DNA of 64,000 bases from Apoderus coryli (lineage: Eukaryota; Arthropoda; Insecta; Coleoptera; Attelabidae): NCBI GenBank assembly GCA_911728435.2, contig OU452204.1, positions 19,809,830 to 19,873,829 of the forward strand. The letters are read 5' to 3'. Shown piece by piece: positions 45,980 to 58,369 of this stretch (position 1 is its first letter; each line of letters begins with the position of its first letter). The notes beneath the pieces were generated by a model. It did no database searches. It saw only the letters and a program-made list of their open reading frames with translations, and had not been told where the DNA came from. A program made the position numbers and the translations under genes.

Positions 45980-47094
45980 TACAAATTAAAGACAACATGA
46001 TTTTTGTTCGGTTTCTTTAGAACAAATTGTCATTAAAATTTTCGGAAACTCTGAACTCACAACAATTAGAAAATATAAATGTGTTGCAGTGTAAAATTAA
46101 TTGAAATTCAAAAGAAATTTAAAATAATTTTTCAATAAACTCGGGATTTTTTTGTGGTGGTTTCCAAGTGCAGTGCAACCAAAATTTCATCAAGGCAAAA
46201 TGCAGCGTATGTCTAATGAATCGATCTATAGTCCAGTGAAAAAAATCATGAAATAGCATCAAAAATAAAAAAGTTATGCTACATTAAAACTGTTATAAAT
46301 ATTTAGATCCCGATTTTTTTTTGAGTTTTAGTAAAGCTTTTTTGGTATAGACCTAAGATCGTGTAAAAAGATTTTTTTAGGTTTTAAGCTAGGTTTATTT
46401 GAATCGGTTTGATTAGGACTTATATTAAACATCAGGCTATAAATAAAACCTCTTATAGTCCGGGATAAAACTAAAAATGTTACTTGGTTTCTCTTGTTTG
46501 TTGATAATATGCAATTTGATACTTAAAAAAAAAAGATTTTTTATTGTTTTTTAACAAATAATCTTAAAAAAAAAGATATGTTATAAGCAAAATAAAATAA
46601 AAAAGTAAATGATTTTCAGTACGTACCCTTATGATAAAAATAAAATATTCATACTCCTATATCACAAAGTAAGCAATACTACCGTAAAAGAATGAAAACG
46701 ACACCGTATAAATTGATAAATTAAATCTTTGTGCAAATATGTATGGAAGATGTTAAATAACTGTAAAAAGGAATTAACACAAATTATGTTAATGAGTGTA
46801 ATATATTTTATTTATTTAATTTAGACTCGTATATTATTATATGACGAGGAATAACAGACAACTGCTTTTCTGAAAGATTTTTGCTAATAGTCAGAGCAAA
46901 TATACCAACTTTCCGTAGTACGACCAAGAAAGTTGCCTTGAACCGGTCAGGTTTGAATATAAAACTTTTATATCTGCAATTAAATAATACTCGTATATTC
47001 AGATTTAGGGTCGAAAGAATTTGAGAATTTGAAACAAGATTTATTGATTGGTAATCTTTGTACAATTCAAATAGTGTTCTCTCATGTATATGTA
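45980..47094. other. AT-rich DNA without genes
   Basis: Nothing recognised. Short A-runs near 46525-46575. Confidence 0.5.
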
Positions 47095-47290
47095 CAAATG
47101 TTTTACAGAAATCCGATCAAATGCTTGGGCAAACAGATGAAAAAGACATTGTCCTTCAATGTTCTTCAAGTAATGCTGCCTCGCATCATTAGAATGTGAT
47201 TCCGGAAGATTTTCAGGCAGGAATTGTTCAAGCTTGGAAGAGGATGGTCAGATAAAGCTAAATCTGGCGAATAAGGTGCATTTGGCTAAC
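47095..47290 (-). mobile_element. mariner transposase C-terminal relic
   Basis: Minus strand reads APYSPDLALSDHPLPSLNN, the mariner loop before and around the third catalytic Asp, then drifts through several frames with text typical of the mariner C-terminal end. Upstream catalytic regions are absent. Confidence 0.6.
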
Positions 47291-47415
47291 TTATAAGCCA
47301 ATAAAAATAATTTTAAATATACAAGGTGTTTCTATATTCGACCGACAACGCTCTATCAGAGAAATAAGTTGTTTAGACACAGGGTATATCAAAGGTTCAA
47401 ATTTCAAATAGAAAA

Positions 47416-47935
47416 TTTGCCATAATTCAAAAACTCCTTTAAATATTTTTTTCAAATTTCTTTCAAAAAGTCATAGTTTGACATAAATAGGGGTCACTAA
47501 CACTTTTTACCCCCCTATTTTTTACGCCACTGGAATAAATATATCTTTTAATTTTTTTATTTCCCTGTTCATTTCTACTTAAAAAAGTAATAACTGCTTA
47601 TTGGTCTAAAGTGAACGGTTTTGCAGGAATTTGCCTCTAAACTAAAGTCTGCAAGTGCCTGAGATACTGTGTAACATTACATACTTTTCGAAAATTGGCC
47701 ATAATTCAAAAACGACTATAAATATTTTTTTAAAATTTCGTGACCGATATGTTCTTTAAAAAAGTAATATTTTTACATAAACAATCCTTTTAAAAAAATA
47801 GCCAATGGCATGCTATAGGGGTTAATGATAGTTTTTATCTCCCTATTTTTTACGCCACTGCACTGGAATAATTATATTTTTTTTTTGTAATTTTTTTTAA
47901 ATTGCCTGATCATTTTTGCAGGAATTTGCCTGTCT
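47416..47935. repeat. Diverged tandem duplication
   Basis: Two copies of roughly 225-240 bp (47416-47640 and 47695-47935). They share, in order, CCATAATTCAAAAAC, AAATATTTTTTT, CTATTTTTTACGCCACTG and GCAGGAATTTGCCT. The offset drifts between about 279 and 329 bp, so indels have accumulated. Confidence 0.7.
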
Positions 47936-48119
47936 TTATTTTACAATATACGCCAAAAGTTGTTTACAATGAAACTTTATATATCCGTAACAAATTTGAG
48001 AAAAAAATACTTAGATGACAAACTCTGCCTAAATAGTATAACAAATAATAATAAATATTACATTTAATTGAAATTAGTAGTTAAAAGTAAGTTTTGGAAA
48101 GAACTAAAAAAAATTATAT

Positions 48120-48430
48120 TGTGCAATGCTATGGAATTGATGAAAACTCGTTAAGAGTAGTAATCAGGCTATTTAATATAAAATTCCCAAATAGTGTTGT
48201 GTCACGTACCGCGGCTATGAGAGTCTTAAAAAATTTCGGGCTACTGGTAGTGTTCTAAACTTGATGAGAAAAACAAAGTTATACCATGACGCAGACAATG
48301 TTGGGGTTATTATAGCTGAGGCCTCCGTTACAAAAAATCCTAAGATGCCACTCAGCGAGAGGCCAGGTATAAAATTGCATTCTAAACAACTTATGTTCGT
48401 AGAATTTTGGCGTATATTGTGAAATAAAGA
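48120..48430 (+). mobile_element. Tc1/mariner-type transposase N-terminal relic
   Basis: In two frames the plus strand reads text like LRVVIRLFNIKFPNSVVSRT, then GSVLNLMRKTKLYHDADNVG and EASVTKNPKMPLSE. This follows the spacing of the double helix-turn-helix region of mariner/IS630-like transposases, including the intact one at 8795. The catalytic part is missing. GGGACACACTGTATA near 48495 may be the element's end. Confidence 0.5.
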
Positions 48431-48599
48431 CACTCAATTTGATGATGATTTTTATAAATTTGTTTATAAAACATCTCTTGTTACATCTATCCTGGGACAC
48501 ACTGTATACTCGAAAATACCTCTGGTCCTTTTTAATTGCCCCACCTTAGATACTATCACTACTAAATTTAATGAATTTATTGATAAATTTATTGAATCA

Positions 48600-48915
48600 T
48601 GATTACCTGAGAAGAGGAAGACATAGACTGTATTTGCCACGACCTAAATATGAGTTCTTTAAAAAGGCACCAACGCATTCGAGATGCTACTTTTATTATC
48701 TGCTTCCGGAAATTTAGGCGTAAATGAAGGTCTTCCTAATTGACAAGACAATTTGAAAAAATTAATTGATCTTGTATAGTGTTTTTCTGTGTTGTGTATA
48801 AGTATAGTGAGCTGTAACATTATTTATACTTATACTTTTATTTTGTTGTCTTTGACTATGTTTTATATTGACTTGTACATGATGTACGAGTAAGACATAA
48901 ATAAAGATTATTATT
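48600..48915 (+). mobile_element. LINE 3' end
   Basis: Reads YLRRGRHRLYLPRPKYEFFK then SRCYFYYLLPEI, the C-terminal consensus of jockey/CR1-like proteins, followed by an untranslated region. The 3' end is AATAAAG with a TTATTATTA tail at 48901-48917. Confidence 0.65.
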
Positions 48916-48919
48916 AATA

Positions 48920-49994
48920 TATAATCTTCGTGTTTCTATTTAGGGTCTTTTTTTGCAAACGGTAGTAGCGAATTTTGTAGTAGGTATATTATTTAGCCTA
49001 TTTAAATATTTTGTTACTTTGTATATTTTCAGAATTTTAATGGTATTTCCACGCCAAATAACAACAAATAATATTATATAATTTGTTGTCATAATACTTT
49101 TTATTGTTGATAAAAACATGACAAATGGTACCTACACACATATTGAATGTATATTTCATGATGTGCTCGTTAAACTTACCTGTATATACTAAAATATAGG
49201 TAATGCACACGGAAATAACATGATGCTTTATGTGTTTTCAATAAATATAACAATAAAAAATTTTATACCTAGTAACCGTATAGTGAAAATTTCATTAAAT
49301 ATTTATAACTCGTGGCACTAAATCCAAGAAAAATTAGCCTCTAAAGAGTCTCAATTCTTTAAATGAATAGGATAAGAATAAGGCAAATATTTTTGTTTAT
49401 TGAGAAATATTTTTCTAGCTAGCACCGATTCAAAAGACATATCCCTAGGGACTATGACGAACAACATCATTAAACTCAGTTATCTGTTGTCTAAAATAAA
49501 CTTTCACCAAAAATCTGGGACTTTTCCGTGTTAAAACGATTTGTTGTGTGGGTATATAAAAAATAAACTGGTGCCCTTAAAGCACGAATAGCTCTCCATA
49601 TAAAAATTAAACGGTCTATACAGATTAATTTTTTTACATTTATTTTAAGTCTAGATTCATTACTTAAATGATTTTATTACTATATTTTGATTATAACACA
49701 ATTTTTGTTTCCGTCCCCGCTTTTAAGCCTTCAGGGACTCCTTTTGGAGATTTTGTTTTTGCTACGATGCTGATAGATCAGCCTAAAGTTCGAAATAACT
49801 ACTTTTGTTTTCTCTCTCGCTGGTAGGTATAGTTGAAATATTCCAACTACAACTGTGGCTATATTGATTCACGTACAGAAATGTTATATTATATTAGAAT
49901 AGAAAAAAAACAGTTATTTTAAAATTATTGTGGATTGGCCTCAGAGGAAATTATACATCAAAACAAAGTTTGGTAAATTGAAGTCATACCGACG
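48920..49994. other. AT-rich DNA without genes
   Basis: Nothing recognised. Confidence 0.5.
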
Positions 49995-50051
49995 TTCTAA
50001 TAGGCCTCTTATGCCCATCAAAAGCACCTCTATGGAAGAGGCCTATTAGAA
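49995..50051. repeat. Perfect 16-bp inverted repeat with 25-nt loop
   Basis: TTCTAATAGGCCTCTT at 49995-50010 pairs exactly with 50036-50051. No transposon signature was seen at its edges. It lies some 510 bp from the hammerhead-like motif. Confidence 0.8.
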
Positions 50052-50560
50052 GGTAAGTATCAGTTCGACTACTCATTCGAAATATCTGTCGACGCCGACG
50101 TATCAAAACAATGAACGAAAACATACGACAACAAAAAGAAAAAATGTGATTGACAGTTAAATGAGAAATTAATGCCAGAGACACATAAGACAAAATTAAT
50201 ATTTCAGAAATAAGATGTAATACTTAAATGCATGTTGAAAAAGGATTTCATTGATGAACTAACTGTAGGTAATGCTATCGAACGCTGGCGTAGTGTTTCC
50301 AATTAGTATTGCCACATTATTAAATAATGAACATGTTTATAAATGTATAATTAGTTTGTGATCTTTGCATGATCTTCCAAACGCAAATGACAGTTGGCTC
50401 GGAATCCTTTGGGATTCACACTGTATTTCATTTGTGTTTAACACATTGAATAATAACAGAATATTGTTTTGGACATAGTCCAATACGGTTTCTAGTACAC
50501 CAACTATTATTATCCAGTCAGTCAAAGTTTTGCAGTTTCTGTTGGAGTAGATAATAATTC
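50052..50560. other. DNA downstream of the hammerhead motif
   Basis: On the minus strand this follows the ribozyme. No reverse transcriptase or other family domain was recognised; a 62-codon frame at 50337-50525 is unassigned. Confidence 0.45.
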
Positions 50561-50561
50561 T

Positions 50562-50611
50562 ACTGTTTCGACACGATACGTCTCTTCAGTTGCGGATTAC
50601 CGCAAGACAGC
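50562..50611 (-). ncRNA. Type III hammerhead ribozyme candidate
   Basis: Read on the minus strand, all elements of a self-cleaving hammerhead are present in order. GCTGT (50611-50607) forms the first strand of stem III. C at 50606 is the cleavage-site residue. Stem I is TTGCGG and CCGCAA closed by a TAAT loop (50605-50590). CTGAAGA (50589-50583) is the invariant CUGANGA. Stem II is GAC and GTC around seven bases (50582-50570), with the G-C pair required next to the core. GAA (50569-50567) leads to ACAGT (50566-50562), which pairs back with GCTGT through four Watson-Crick pairs and one G-U. Stems I and II are closed and III is open, the type III arrangement. Cleavage is predicted between 50606 and 50605. 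Function is inference; the host element is unknown. Confidence 0.72.
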
Positions 50612-50961
50612 GTTTTATAAGTTTATCACGAAAAGTAAAAGAGAATTCTGAACATGAAGATATTTATACAAAAATAAATGATACAAATGTCAAAGTGTAA
50701 AATTAAAAAGTATACGGATTTTAAATCCTATTGTAGTAAGATGTAATTATATTTAGCCACACCTTAGCGTAAGTCAGTGCCATTAAAAGTAATAAAAAAA
50801 AAGAAATAAGATTTAATAAATCTAACTAGAATGAAGTACTGTATAAAAACAAGCGCCATACTTGATTCTGATGGGAGATTGGACCTGCTGTTGTAATAAA
50901 ACTAGACTTCTATATTTCGGGAAAAATCCCAGTATTTAATGACGTATTGACAATTCATCAT

Positions 50962-51075
50962 TTTTTTTTTAAACTTTATTGGCCATAAAACTGTACATAC
51001 AATGTATACATTGGCAAGTCAAACAATTAATACTTAAAAACTACAACAAATCCAAAAAACAAAAACACTGTATTA
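50962..51075 (-). mobile_element. Probable LINE 3' tail
   Basis: Minus strand has ATGGCCAATAAAGTTT followed by poly(A) (T run at 50963-50972), the usual end of an insect LINE. No coding text is attached with certainty. Confidence 0.4.
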
Positions 51076-51079
51076 CATA

Positions 51080-51615
51080 CAATTAAAAGAACACACAGTA
51101 GCCCATAGGCTTGTTTTAAATTGTAATTTAATTGAAATTATAATATTGTAGTAGAATAATTGAAAAGCAATACATATCGCGAGTAAACGTCCTTTGGTTA
51201 CCTTGACCGAAAATCAAGAGACAATAATATTTATAACTGATGTATGGATAATCATAAATTCGTTGGCCACAGTCACCAACCAGATCATAGGTATAAATCA
51301 AATAATACCCGTTCTGTCTATGTAGGTACGAGTTGGTGTATTATTTATAAACTTTTGTATCTATTAGTTAATTTAAGAATAGGGACAAATTGTAAGTACA
51401 TAATATAATGTAGTTTACCAATAAAAAAATTGCACCCTCTTACCTATAGAAAATTTCAAACAAAATCCAATTCAGTCAATCATGAAATAAAATAGTTAAT
51501 GATATTACAGTTTCTGGTGTAATTTTTGCAGGTAAGCGGCTAGAAAATAGATTTACTTCTGGAACTGACGGTTTTCTTGTTTTCTGGTTACGCACTGTAT
51601 CTACGCACCTTCGGA
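51080..51615. other. AT-rich DNA without genes
   Basis: Possibly continues the LINE 3' region to its left. Nothing coding recognised. Confidence 0.4.
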
Positions 51616-51619
51616 TTCA

Positions 51620-51900
51620 TTATTGTATGTTTTAAATATAATCTTGAATACTGGCAGCTTCCCGGCTCCATGGAATCACTCCGGGGCTGAAGGTGGTCTA
51701 TCAAATTTAGTCCTCAATTACAGACCAGTATCTATTCACACATAAGATTCAGGCAATCTCCTGAACAACACGGATTTATGAGTGCTCGGTCTTGCATGTC
51801 GAATCTGTCCTGTTTTTCTCAGCAGAATTGCTCTGCTCTGGATCGTGTGCCCTTTGGCCATTGACCATATAAATAATTTTTTGCTGTTAGCAAAATTAGA
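51620..51900 (+). mobile_element. LINE reverse transcriptase N-terminal fragment
   Basis: Reads LNTGSFPAPWNHSGAEGG, then NYRPVSIHT and, in another frame, SPEQHGFMSARSCMSNLSCF. This is the order of the finger motifs that begin LINE reverse transcriptases. Truncated and frame-broken. Confidence 0.65.
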
Positions 51901-52132
51901 ACATTTACTTACTTTACTGCTTAAATTACTTAACCCTGACATAACTTAACACAATTTCAAGCATTACACCAAATCCGTAAATTTTATGCACTAAATGTGC
52001 TCTTTGAATTAAACCAAATAAAGTTAAATTTAAGAAATATAAAAAAAAAACAAAATAAATAGCATAGAATTCACTATGAGCTATGAGCACCACAATAAGC
52101 CAAAGTTACATATTTTGCTGTTCATATAAATA

Positions 52133-52327
52133 CTAACAAACAGAGCATCGAAACTCAGCCAATTTGATCAACTTCAAATTTGCCGGTAAGGAATTATATT
52201 GTTTCGAAACATCATATGAGAATCCCCTCTGAAATAGAACTGACCTATGGATTGGAGGAGTTATGAGACCACGAGATCGAACGTTAATATTATGCACATC
52301 TGTACGAAACTCTATTTTATTGAACAA
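52133..52327 (-). mobile_element. LINE C-terminal fragment
   Basis: FRTDVHNINVRSRGLITPP and VLFQRGFSYDVSKQYNSLP match the C-terminal landmarks at 40630-40780. It is probably the lost end of the LINE at 52700-53515, with the intervening part replaced by unrecognised AT-rich DNA (52330-52690). Confidence 0.75.
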
Positions 52328-52699
52328 TTAAGATTATTTTATGATAGAGACAGAGAGCGTAATATTTGAACTTTGTAATTTAATAGGAATTTATTAATTT
52401 TATTATTAATTTAATTATGTGCATCAATTTGTTAAAAATAATACCATTACCTAGATTGCCATAGCAACATAAGTTGTATAAAAAGAAAATAATAAAAATT
52501 TTAAAATGTAATGTCATTATGAATTTTGTCAAAAATATAAGTTTATTATAATTTTTCTTTGTAAATATTTATTTACAATATTACATAAAAGAAGTTATAT
52601 TAATTAAAAACAATGGAATATATGTTCTTATTTTTCAATTCCAAAAATAAATCTCATACAGGAATTTTGGACCCATTGTGTCAGTATCAAGACAGGGAC

Positions 52700-53515
52700 C
52701 AATTAGTGGTGCACAATAGGTAAATTGACACAAAACCATGGTCTCAGAAAGCATTTTTTTGTGGTTATATTAATGGACGATCTGTGAGGGTATAAAAGTC
52801 TTAATGCCAGATAGGCTTTTCGAATGTTCGTAGTGCACTGCTCACGAAACCTCAAACTTCTCTCTATAATTACTCCCAGATTCTTTGCACTGCTAGCGAA
52901 CGGAATATAATCATCTCCCATCTCAATTCTCAAAGCCTCACTAAGAAAGTCATATAGTCAGTCTTCGTTGCAAAAAAGACAACCACCGACTTCCCCGGAC
53001 TTGTACATAAATGATGTTGTGAAGCTCTCTCTGCCAACGAGTTCAAATCCCTGTTCAACCTGGTGTTTGCAATAAGGTATTCTTCTGGACGAAAAGATAA
53101 AAGCAACTGCGTATCATCCGCATACATAGACAGCCGTGAGTATTGCACAAACCTGGAAAACTGAGAAGTAGACAAAGTAAAGAGCAGAGGGCCCAAAATT
53201 GACCCTTGCGGAACTCCCCTGGATATGGTATGTAGGGCAGATATATTGTTATTAATTCTGACAATTTGTACCCTGTCAGAAAGATAAGACTCAATCAGCG
53301 CAACCGCTCCATTACCGAGACCACTTGATTTTAAAATATTTAATAAAACAATATCGTATCAAATGCCCTTCTAAAGTCAAGAAGCACCATCAGAGTACTG
53401 CAACCATGATCAGACATTCGCACAACATCATCAACAATATTCATCAATGTCGTGCAACAGCTACATCCAGCTCTAAATCCAGATTGAACTGGGGGCAGAA
53501 TCAGATCTACTGACA
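52700..53515 (-). mobile_element. CR1/jockey-like LINE reverse transcriptase fragment
   Basis: Minus strand from about 53515: VQSGFRAGCSCCTTLMNIVD, LLDFRRAFDT, LSYRV-type linker, GPLLFTLSTSQFS, the catalytic MYADDTQLLLSF, then SSAKNLGVIIERSLRF and LRLLYPHRSSI. Frame breaks lie near 53345, 53190 and 52930. It ends abruptly near 52700. Confidence 0.82.
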
Positions 53516-53960
53516 TCTGGTGTACCCCAGGGTTCCCTTATTGTTTAATATCTTCTCAGGCGGCCTTATAAAATCATTTAGATGTAGTAAACTTGTACGA
53601 ACTTAAAATCTTCCAGGTCGTGGATAATTAAGATGATTCAAGGTCGCTTCAAGATGATGTGGACCTCCTCGCCTCTTGGTATCTTAGTAGCTTTCGCTTA
53701 ACATATCAAAGTGTAATATCTTCCCATTCTCTAGATTGAAGGATCCTGTGGTTTATAAATATATCTCTTCTCTACGGTGAGACCCTCAACCCGATGAGAC
53801 AAGTTAGGGACTTGTTGTGTTGAGTTGGGTTGAATATATGACTTAATGGTCCGACCAGAACCAATCATTGTGTACCAGAGACCAGTGCACTTCATGTGCT
53901 CAGTGTTCGATAGGCTTTGCGGCGAATGTGACATTAACCATTCTCCCCTTTCAGGCAAAG
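53516..53960 (+). mobile_element. LINE reverse transcriptase fragment, opposite strand
   Basis: Immediately adjoining and opposed to the previous fragment. LTSGVPQGS at 53511-53537, then LKIFQVVDN, DDSRSLQDDVDLLASW and VVYKY-like text, the run around and after the catalytic motif, with a deletion removing YADD. Low-quality relic. Confidence 0.6.
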
Positions 53961-53964
53961 GTAC

Positions 53965-55525
53965 ATAGCGCCATCCTTACTCTAGTTATTGGCCCCAAAT
54001 ATTTTATCTCGTTGTAAAAGGACAAAGGCAAGGTATAAAGCCGTATTTCTTAGCCATGCTTGAAAGAAACAATAATAGATACCGTGGAAAATGTATCAAG
54101 AAAAATATTGTACGGAAAAGAGTCAATACCGATCGCAGCGGACAACAGGGGTTTATGAAATTTACAAAAGAAGATGCTCTCGATTTTAATTGAAATTTTT
54201 AACAGTTTTGTCAAGCGTTACAATTAAAAATGTGCTCAGTTAGATTTGAAATGAAGTGCCTTATTTGATGGTATAGCTTGAGATTTTTTCGGTACAAATT
54301 CATAGTTTTAAGTTCACTATAAGTCTTAAGCGATGTTCACGATACATTTCATCCACCAAACGATGTTACAAATATATTGAAGACTTAACAAATCCAGTAC
54401 ATATTTCTATAGGATATATATACGAGGGTCATATTTGCTATATTCATAACATTTGACACTTGTTAAACGAATATCTGTATACTTTTGATTTGTTTTTACT
54501 TACGTTTTTTGTTTAAGTCACTATATACTATGCACTTCTTTGATAACCATTAACAGCGGTAAACTACACTAAACCAAACCAAGTATACACGGTTTTTTAC
54601 GGAATTCCAAAGGTACTAAATCACAAAAGGAGATTGCAAAACACCGCATAAATTACTTATTAAATTTCGCTACTACCTATTTCAATACACCCGATTGATT
54701 GCACCTGTACAGTATCTGACAATTCTTGCTTTATAACTAAAATATTACACTGTATGGCAAAAATGAAAGTAAATAATGGGGTTATTTAACATTTATAATT
54801 ATTATTTTACGTGTTAAGTAGATTCTAGAATTGTTTAGGTACTAGTGATAATTTAGAAATTATTATTTTTCGTGATTTAGTTAAGATGAACGTGCTTAGA
54901 TTGGCGAGTTAACTGAAATTTTATAGATCTATCATCATTATTGGTCCAGATATCGTTGGAGGACATTGAATAATGCGACAATGTTGAAAAAAACAATCGT
55001 CACGATTTTGAAAACAAATAAAAACCAAAAAAGTCATTCAGTGTTTACCAAAAATGTGCTCCATTGTCCATTATTCAAAAGTGATCAACTTATTTCCCGC
55101 TGAGTTGCAAAAGTTGGGGTGTTACTAAAATAGAGCTAAATCTGTAATGCAGTCTTTCATTGTCATTATTAAATCGTAGGCATAATCGGAATGCTTCCTT
55201 AATCGTTGGTTCAGATTTATTAGCTCGAACACCTATAGGATGATTTACCCGAGTCCAAGGGGTCGTTGTTATTATATAGAGAATAAGCCTAAAGATATCC
55301 TCATCTCCAACTTCCATCTTTTCGGATTCGGATCAACTAAAAACGCCCCTCGGGTCTATTAATGCTAAATATTTAATATCGCCACTAAATCACTTGAAAA
55401 GAGTTGGAGCTTGATTTTTATGAAACTGCAAAGCAAGCAAGATTTTGTATCGAATGCAATGATGCAAGACGACACAATGAAATCAGGATATCAATCAAAT
55501 TTGTATCATCATCATCACACAAAGC
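53965..55525. other. AT-rich DNA without genes
   Basis: Nothing recognised. A short ORF at 55090-55317 (-) is unassigned. Confidence 0.45.
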
Positions 55526-55529
55526 CTAA

Positions 55530-56875
55530 TCTATCAATAAATCAACACGGTTTTATCGGTGGCAGGTCCACGCTTACTGATCCGTCTGTGTTTACACAAT
55601 TTACTTCAGAAACTGTTGATGGAGGAGGGCAGGACGATGTGATTTACACGGACTTTGCCAAAGCATTTGACAGAATAAATCATGTGGTTCTGTTGAACAA
55701 GCTTACTGTGTTTTGGGCTTGGAGCTGGATCTGTTTCGCTAATCCATTCCTATATTACTAATAGATCCCAATATGTGCTCCATAATGGATATAAATCGTC
55801 AAGATACCATATGTCATCTGGTGTTCCACAAGGGTCGAATCTGGGCCCATTATTGTTTTTAATTTTTATAAATGACTTAGCCGGACTGCTGAATTGTCAG
55901 AGAATGCTCTTTGCGGACGATATGAAAATATTTAATTCCGTTAATAATCTTGACGATTGTAATCGTTTGCAGCGTGATATGGATTTGGTTCAATGCTGGT
56001 GTGAGGAAAACAAACTGAACTTGAACTCTTCCAAGCGTAAAGTTATGTCATATACCAGAAAAAAATCAGCCATTCATTTCGATTATACCATTGGTGAGAC
56101 GATTTTAAATCGTCCTGAGTCCATTAAGGATCTTGGTGTGACCTTTGATAAGGTTCTTTCGTTCGATATACATATAAATAACATAATACTGAGTGCATCT
56201 AGGTCTTATGGCTCCATTGTGAGAAATTCCAGATCTTTTGTGAATATGGATACAATAAAAACCTTATACTATGCTTATGTCAGGTCAAAGCTGGAATACT
56301 GCTCTTTAATATGGATTCCATATTATAACTGTTACAATGTTTCTGTTGAGAGAGTTCAGCGTAAGTTCTTAAAATACTTATGTTTCAAAACTGATGGATC
56401 ATATCCAGAAAAAGGAATTGAGTATGATATCTTGTTAACAAGATGTCAAATACAAAGTTTAGAATTAAGACGAAAAATTCATGCAGTAAAATTCCTTTTT
56501 AATATATTGCATAGTAAGATTGACTGCGCTGAACTCTTGCAAAAGTTGTATTTTTTGGTACCAAGGCAAAATTCTAGATCTTCTAATTTATTTTATAACG
56601 ACCGACCCAGGACCAATTTGTTGATGAAGTCGCCTGTCTACACAATGTGTCAGATATATAACTTTATAAGCGATGAGAGTGATATTTTTTTTTGATCACT
56701 TAAGTACTGTTTTGGGTGTTTTGAAAGAACATTTAAGTTGAATGTATGATGTTTCTTTCTTTTTGTTTCGGCTTATTTGTATTGTTATTATTAATATTAA
56801 GTAATTTTTTTTAAGATTGCTCTGTAAATGGATTTTCTGTTGAGCAATAAAGCAATTATTATTATTATTATCAAC
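55530..56875 (+). mobile_element. Jockey-like LINE, 3' half with long open frame
   Basis: NQHGFIGGRSTLTDPSVFTQ, then IYTDFAKAFDRINH, a single frameshift near 55710, and an open 306-codon frame (55775-56695). That frame has SGVPQGSNLGPLLFLIFIND, the catalytic LFADDMKIF, KDLGVTFDKVLSFDIH, YAYVRSKLEYCS and the C-terminal region. The 3' tail is AATAAAGCAATTATTATTATT at 56847-56868. Only one break separates finger and palm domains, so this is among the younger LINE copies here, although it is 5'-truncated. Confidence 0.87.
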
Positions 56876-56879
56876 CCAA

Positions 56880-57435
56880 ACTAATGTTCTCCGTGAAAGT
56901 CCATCTGCCACAATGTTTTGGTTGCCAGAGCGATAGATATCATATGAATAACAGAAAAATTGAAGTCGCCAACGTAGGATTTTTAGTTTGTAATATTTGA
57001 AGAGTTATTCTTATTAAACCTAGAAGAAACAGAACATTGGTCAGTAATCAACTTGAACATGTTTTTCAAGTGAAGAACATTTGGATAATGTTCTTGAAAA
57101 TGTACCAATCGTTTTCGAAACTATGAAAACTGAGTAGCAATAGCAAGTAGCAGGTTTGGATGCATCTGAATTCACCATCGATGTATGTGACTATTTTCTT
57201 TTATAATTTTAAAATCTATTATGCCATTTTCAGGCGCAAAAATGTCTTCCATTTCAACCTGTCAGAGGTTTGAGAATAATTGGTATCCCTAACACTTATT
57301 GTGGCTCCAGAAAAAGTGTTTTATATTAATTAGTCCATTCAAAATGGCCATAGGATCACACACAGATGGCGTTACTACGTTTGTTATTGAATAAAAAAAA
57401 TGGAAAAATGTGAAAAAAAGGTCGTATTATGGCTG
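56880..57435. other. Gene-free DNA
   Basis: Nothing recognised. Confidence 0.45.
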
Positions 57436-57439
57436 CTGC

Positions 57440-57660
57440 ATCTCTAGAAGGCAAAACGTGGAAAATTACTCGTAAAGGAGAAAGCACCGGATCATACAGG
57501 CCATGGTGTCAAAGCTGCTGTCCAAGCATGTGGCTTAGAAAGATTTAATTATCAAAGCTACAGCCGAGACTTAACTTCCACTCATTGCTTTCTGTTTCCT
57601 AACCTAAAAAAAAGATCTTCGTGGAAAGTGTATGGAGGTCATTTTCTGTCTTTACCTTCA
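57440..57660 (+). mobile_element. mariner-type transposase C-terminal relic
   Basis: KAPDHTGHGVKAAVQACGLER, then SYSRDLTSTHCFLFPNLKK. These follow the second-Asp and third-Asp regions of mariner transposases, but the residue at the expected third Asp has drifted (THCF). Both ends are truncated. Confidence 0.55.
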
Positions 57661-57664
57661 TGCT

Positions 57665-58365
57665 TATTGCCATTATGATGGGAGTTATTATTGTGTACAA
57701 TGTGGACTAGTTTGTTTTTTAATAAACTTGTTACTGTCTCAAATATACTGCAAGGTAAACCAATCTGTGTAATCAGAAAATTTATTCCTAAGTATAGGAG
57801 GTTATGAAGAACTTTGGTTAAACTATTTATTTATACGTATAAAAGTTTAAGCATATTAGGTTGTTAATTGTTTTTATACATAGCAAAAACAAAACAGAAA
57901 ATCCTAATTAGAATTCTCTTTTGTGTTTACAGAGAAAGAAATTAAACAAGTTGTTTAAAATACTAATTAGGTACTCTGTTTTTGACCTGTAAACGATTAC
58001 ATGACTAAATGTAAATTCCGTTTCACATGTTGTATTTTCCCTATGAATATAAATTTCCTTATTAAAATGACCATAATAACATCAAATGTAAAGCATAAAG
58101 CAGTAACCACAGATTTTATAACCTGCAATATTTTCGATTATATTTTTTTTCTACTTTTTTGAAAACTGAAATACATCATTATCAGTATTTCATGTTACCT
58201 ATAGGTATGTGAATATAACATTTTAGCGCTTGACTAATTGGACCTAGCTAGTTTAATATTTTGACAATTATCAATCAATAATAATAATAACCACTAAATG
58301 GTGCTTTTGCAGAAGGTTATCTATGTTAATTGCCACGCATTCTCACTAGGCTCAAATTATTTCTC
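57665..58365. other. AT-rich DNA without genes
   Basis: Nothing recognised. Confidence 0.45.
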
Positions 58366-58369
58366 AGAG

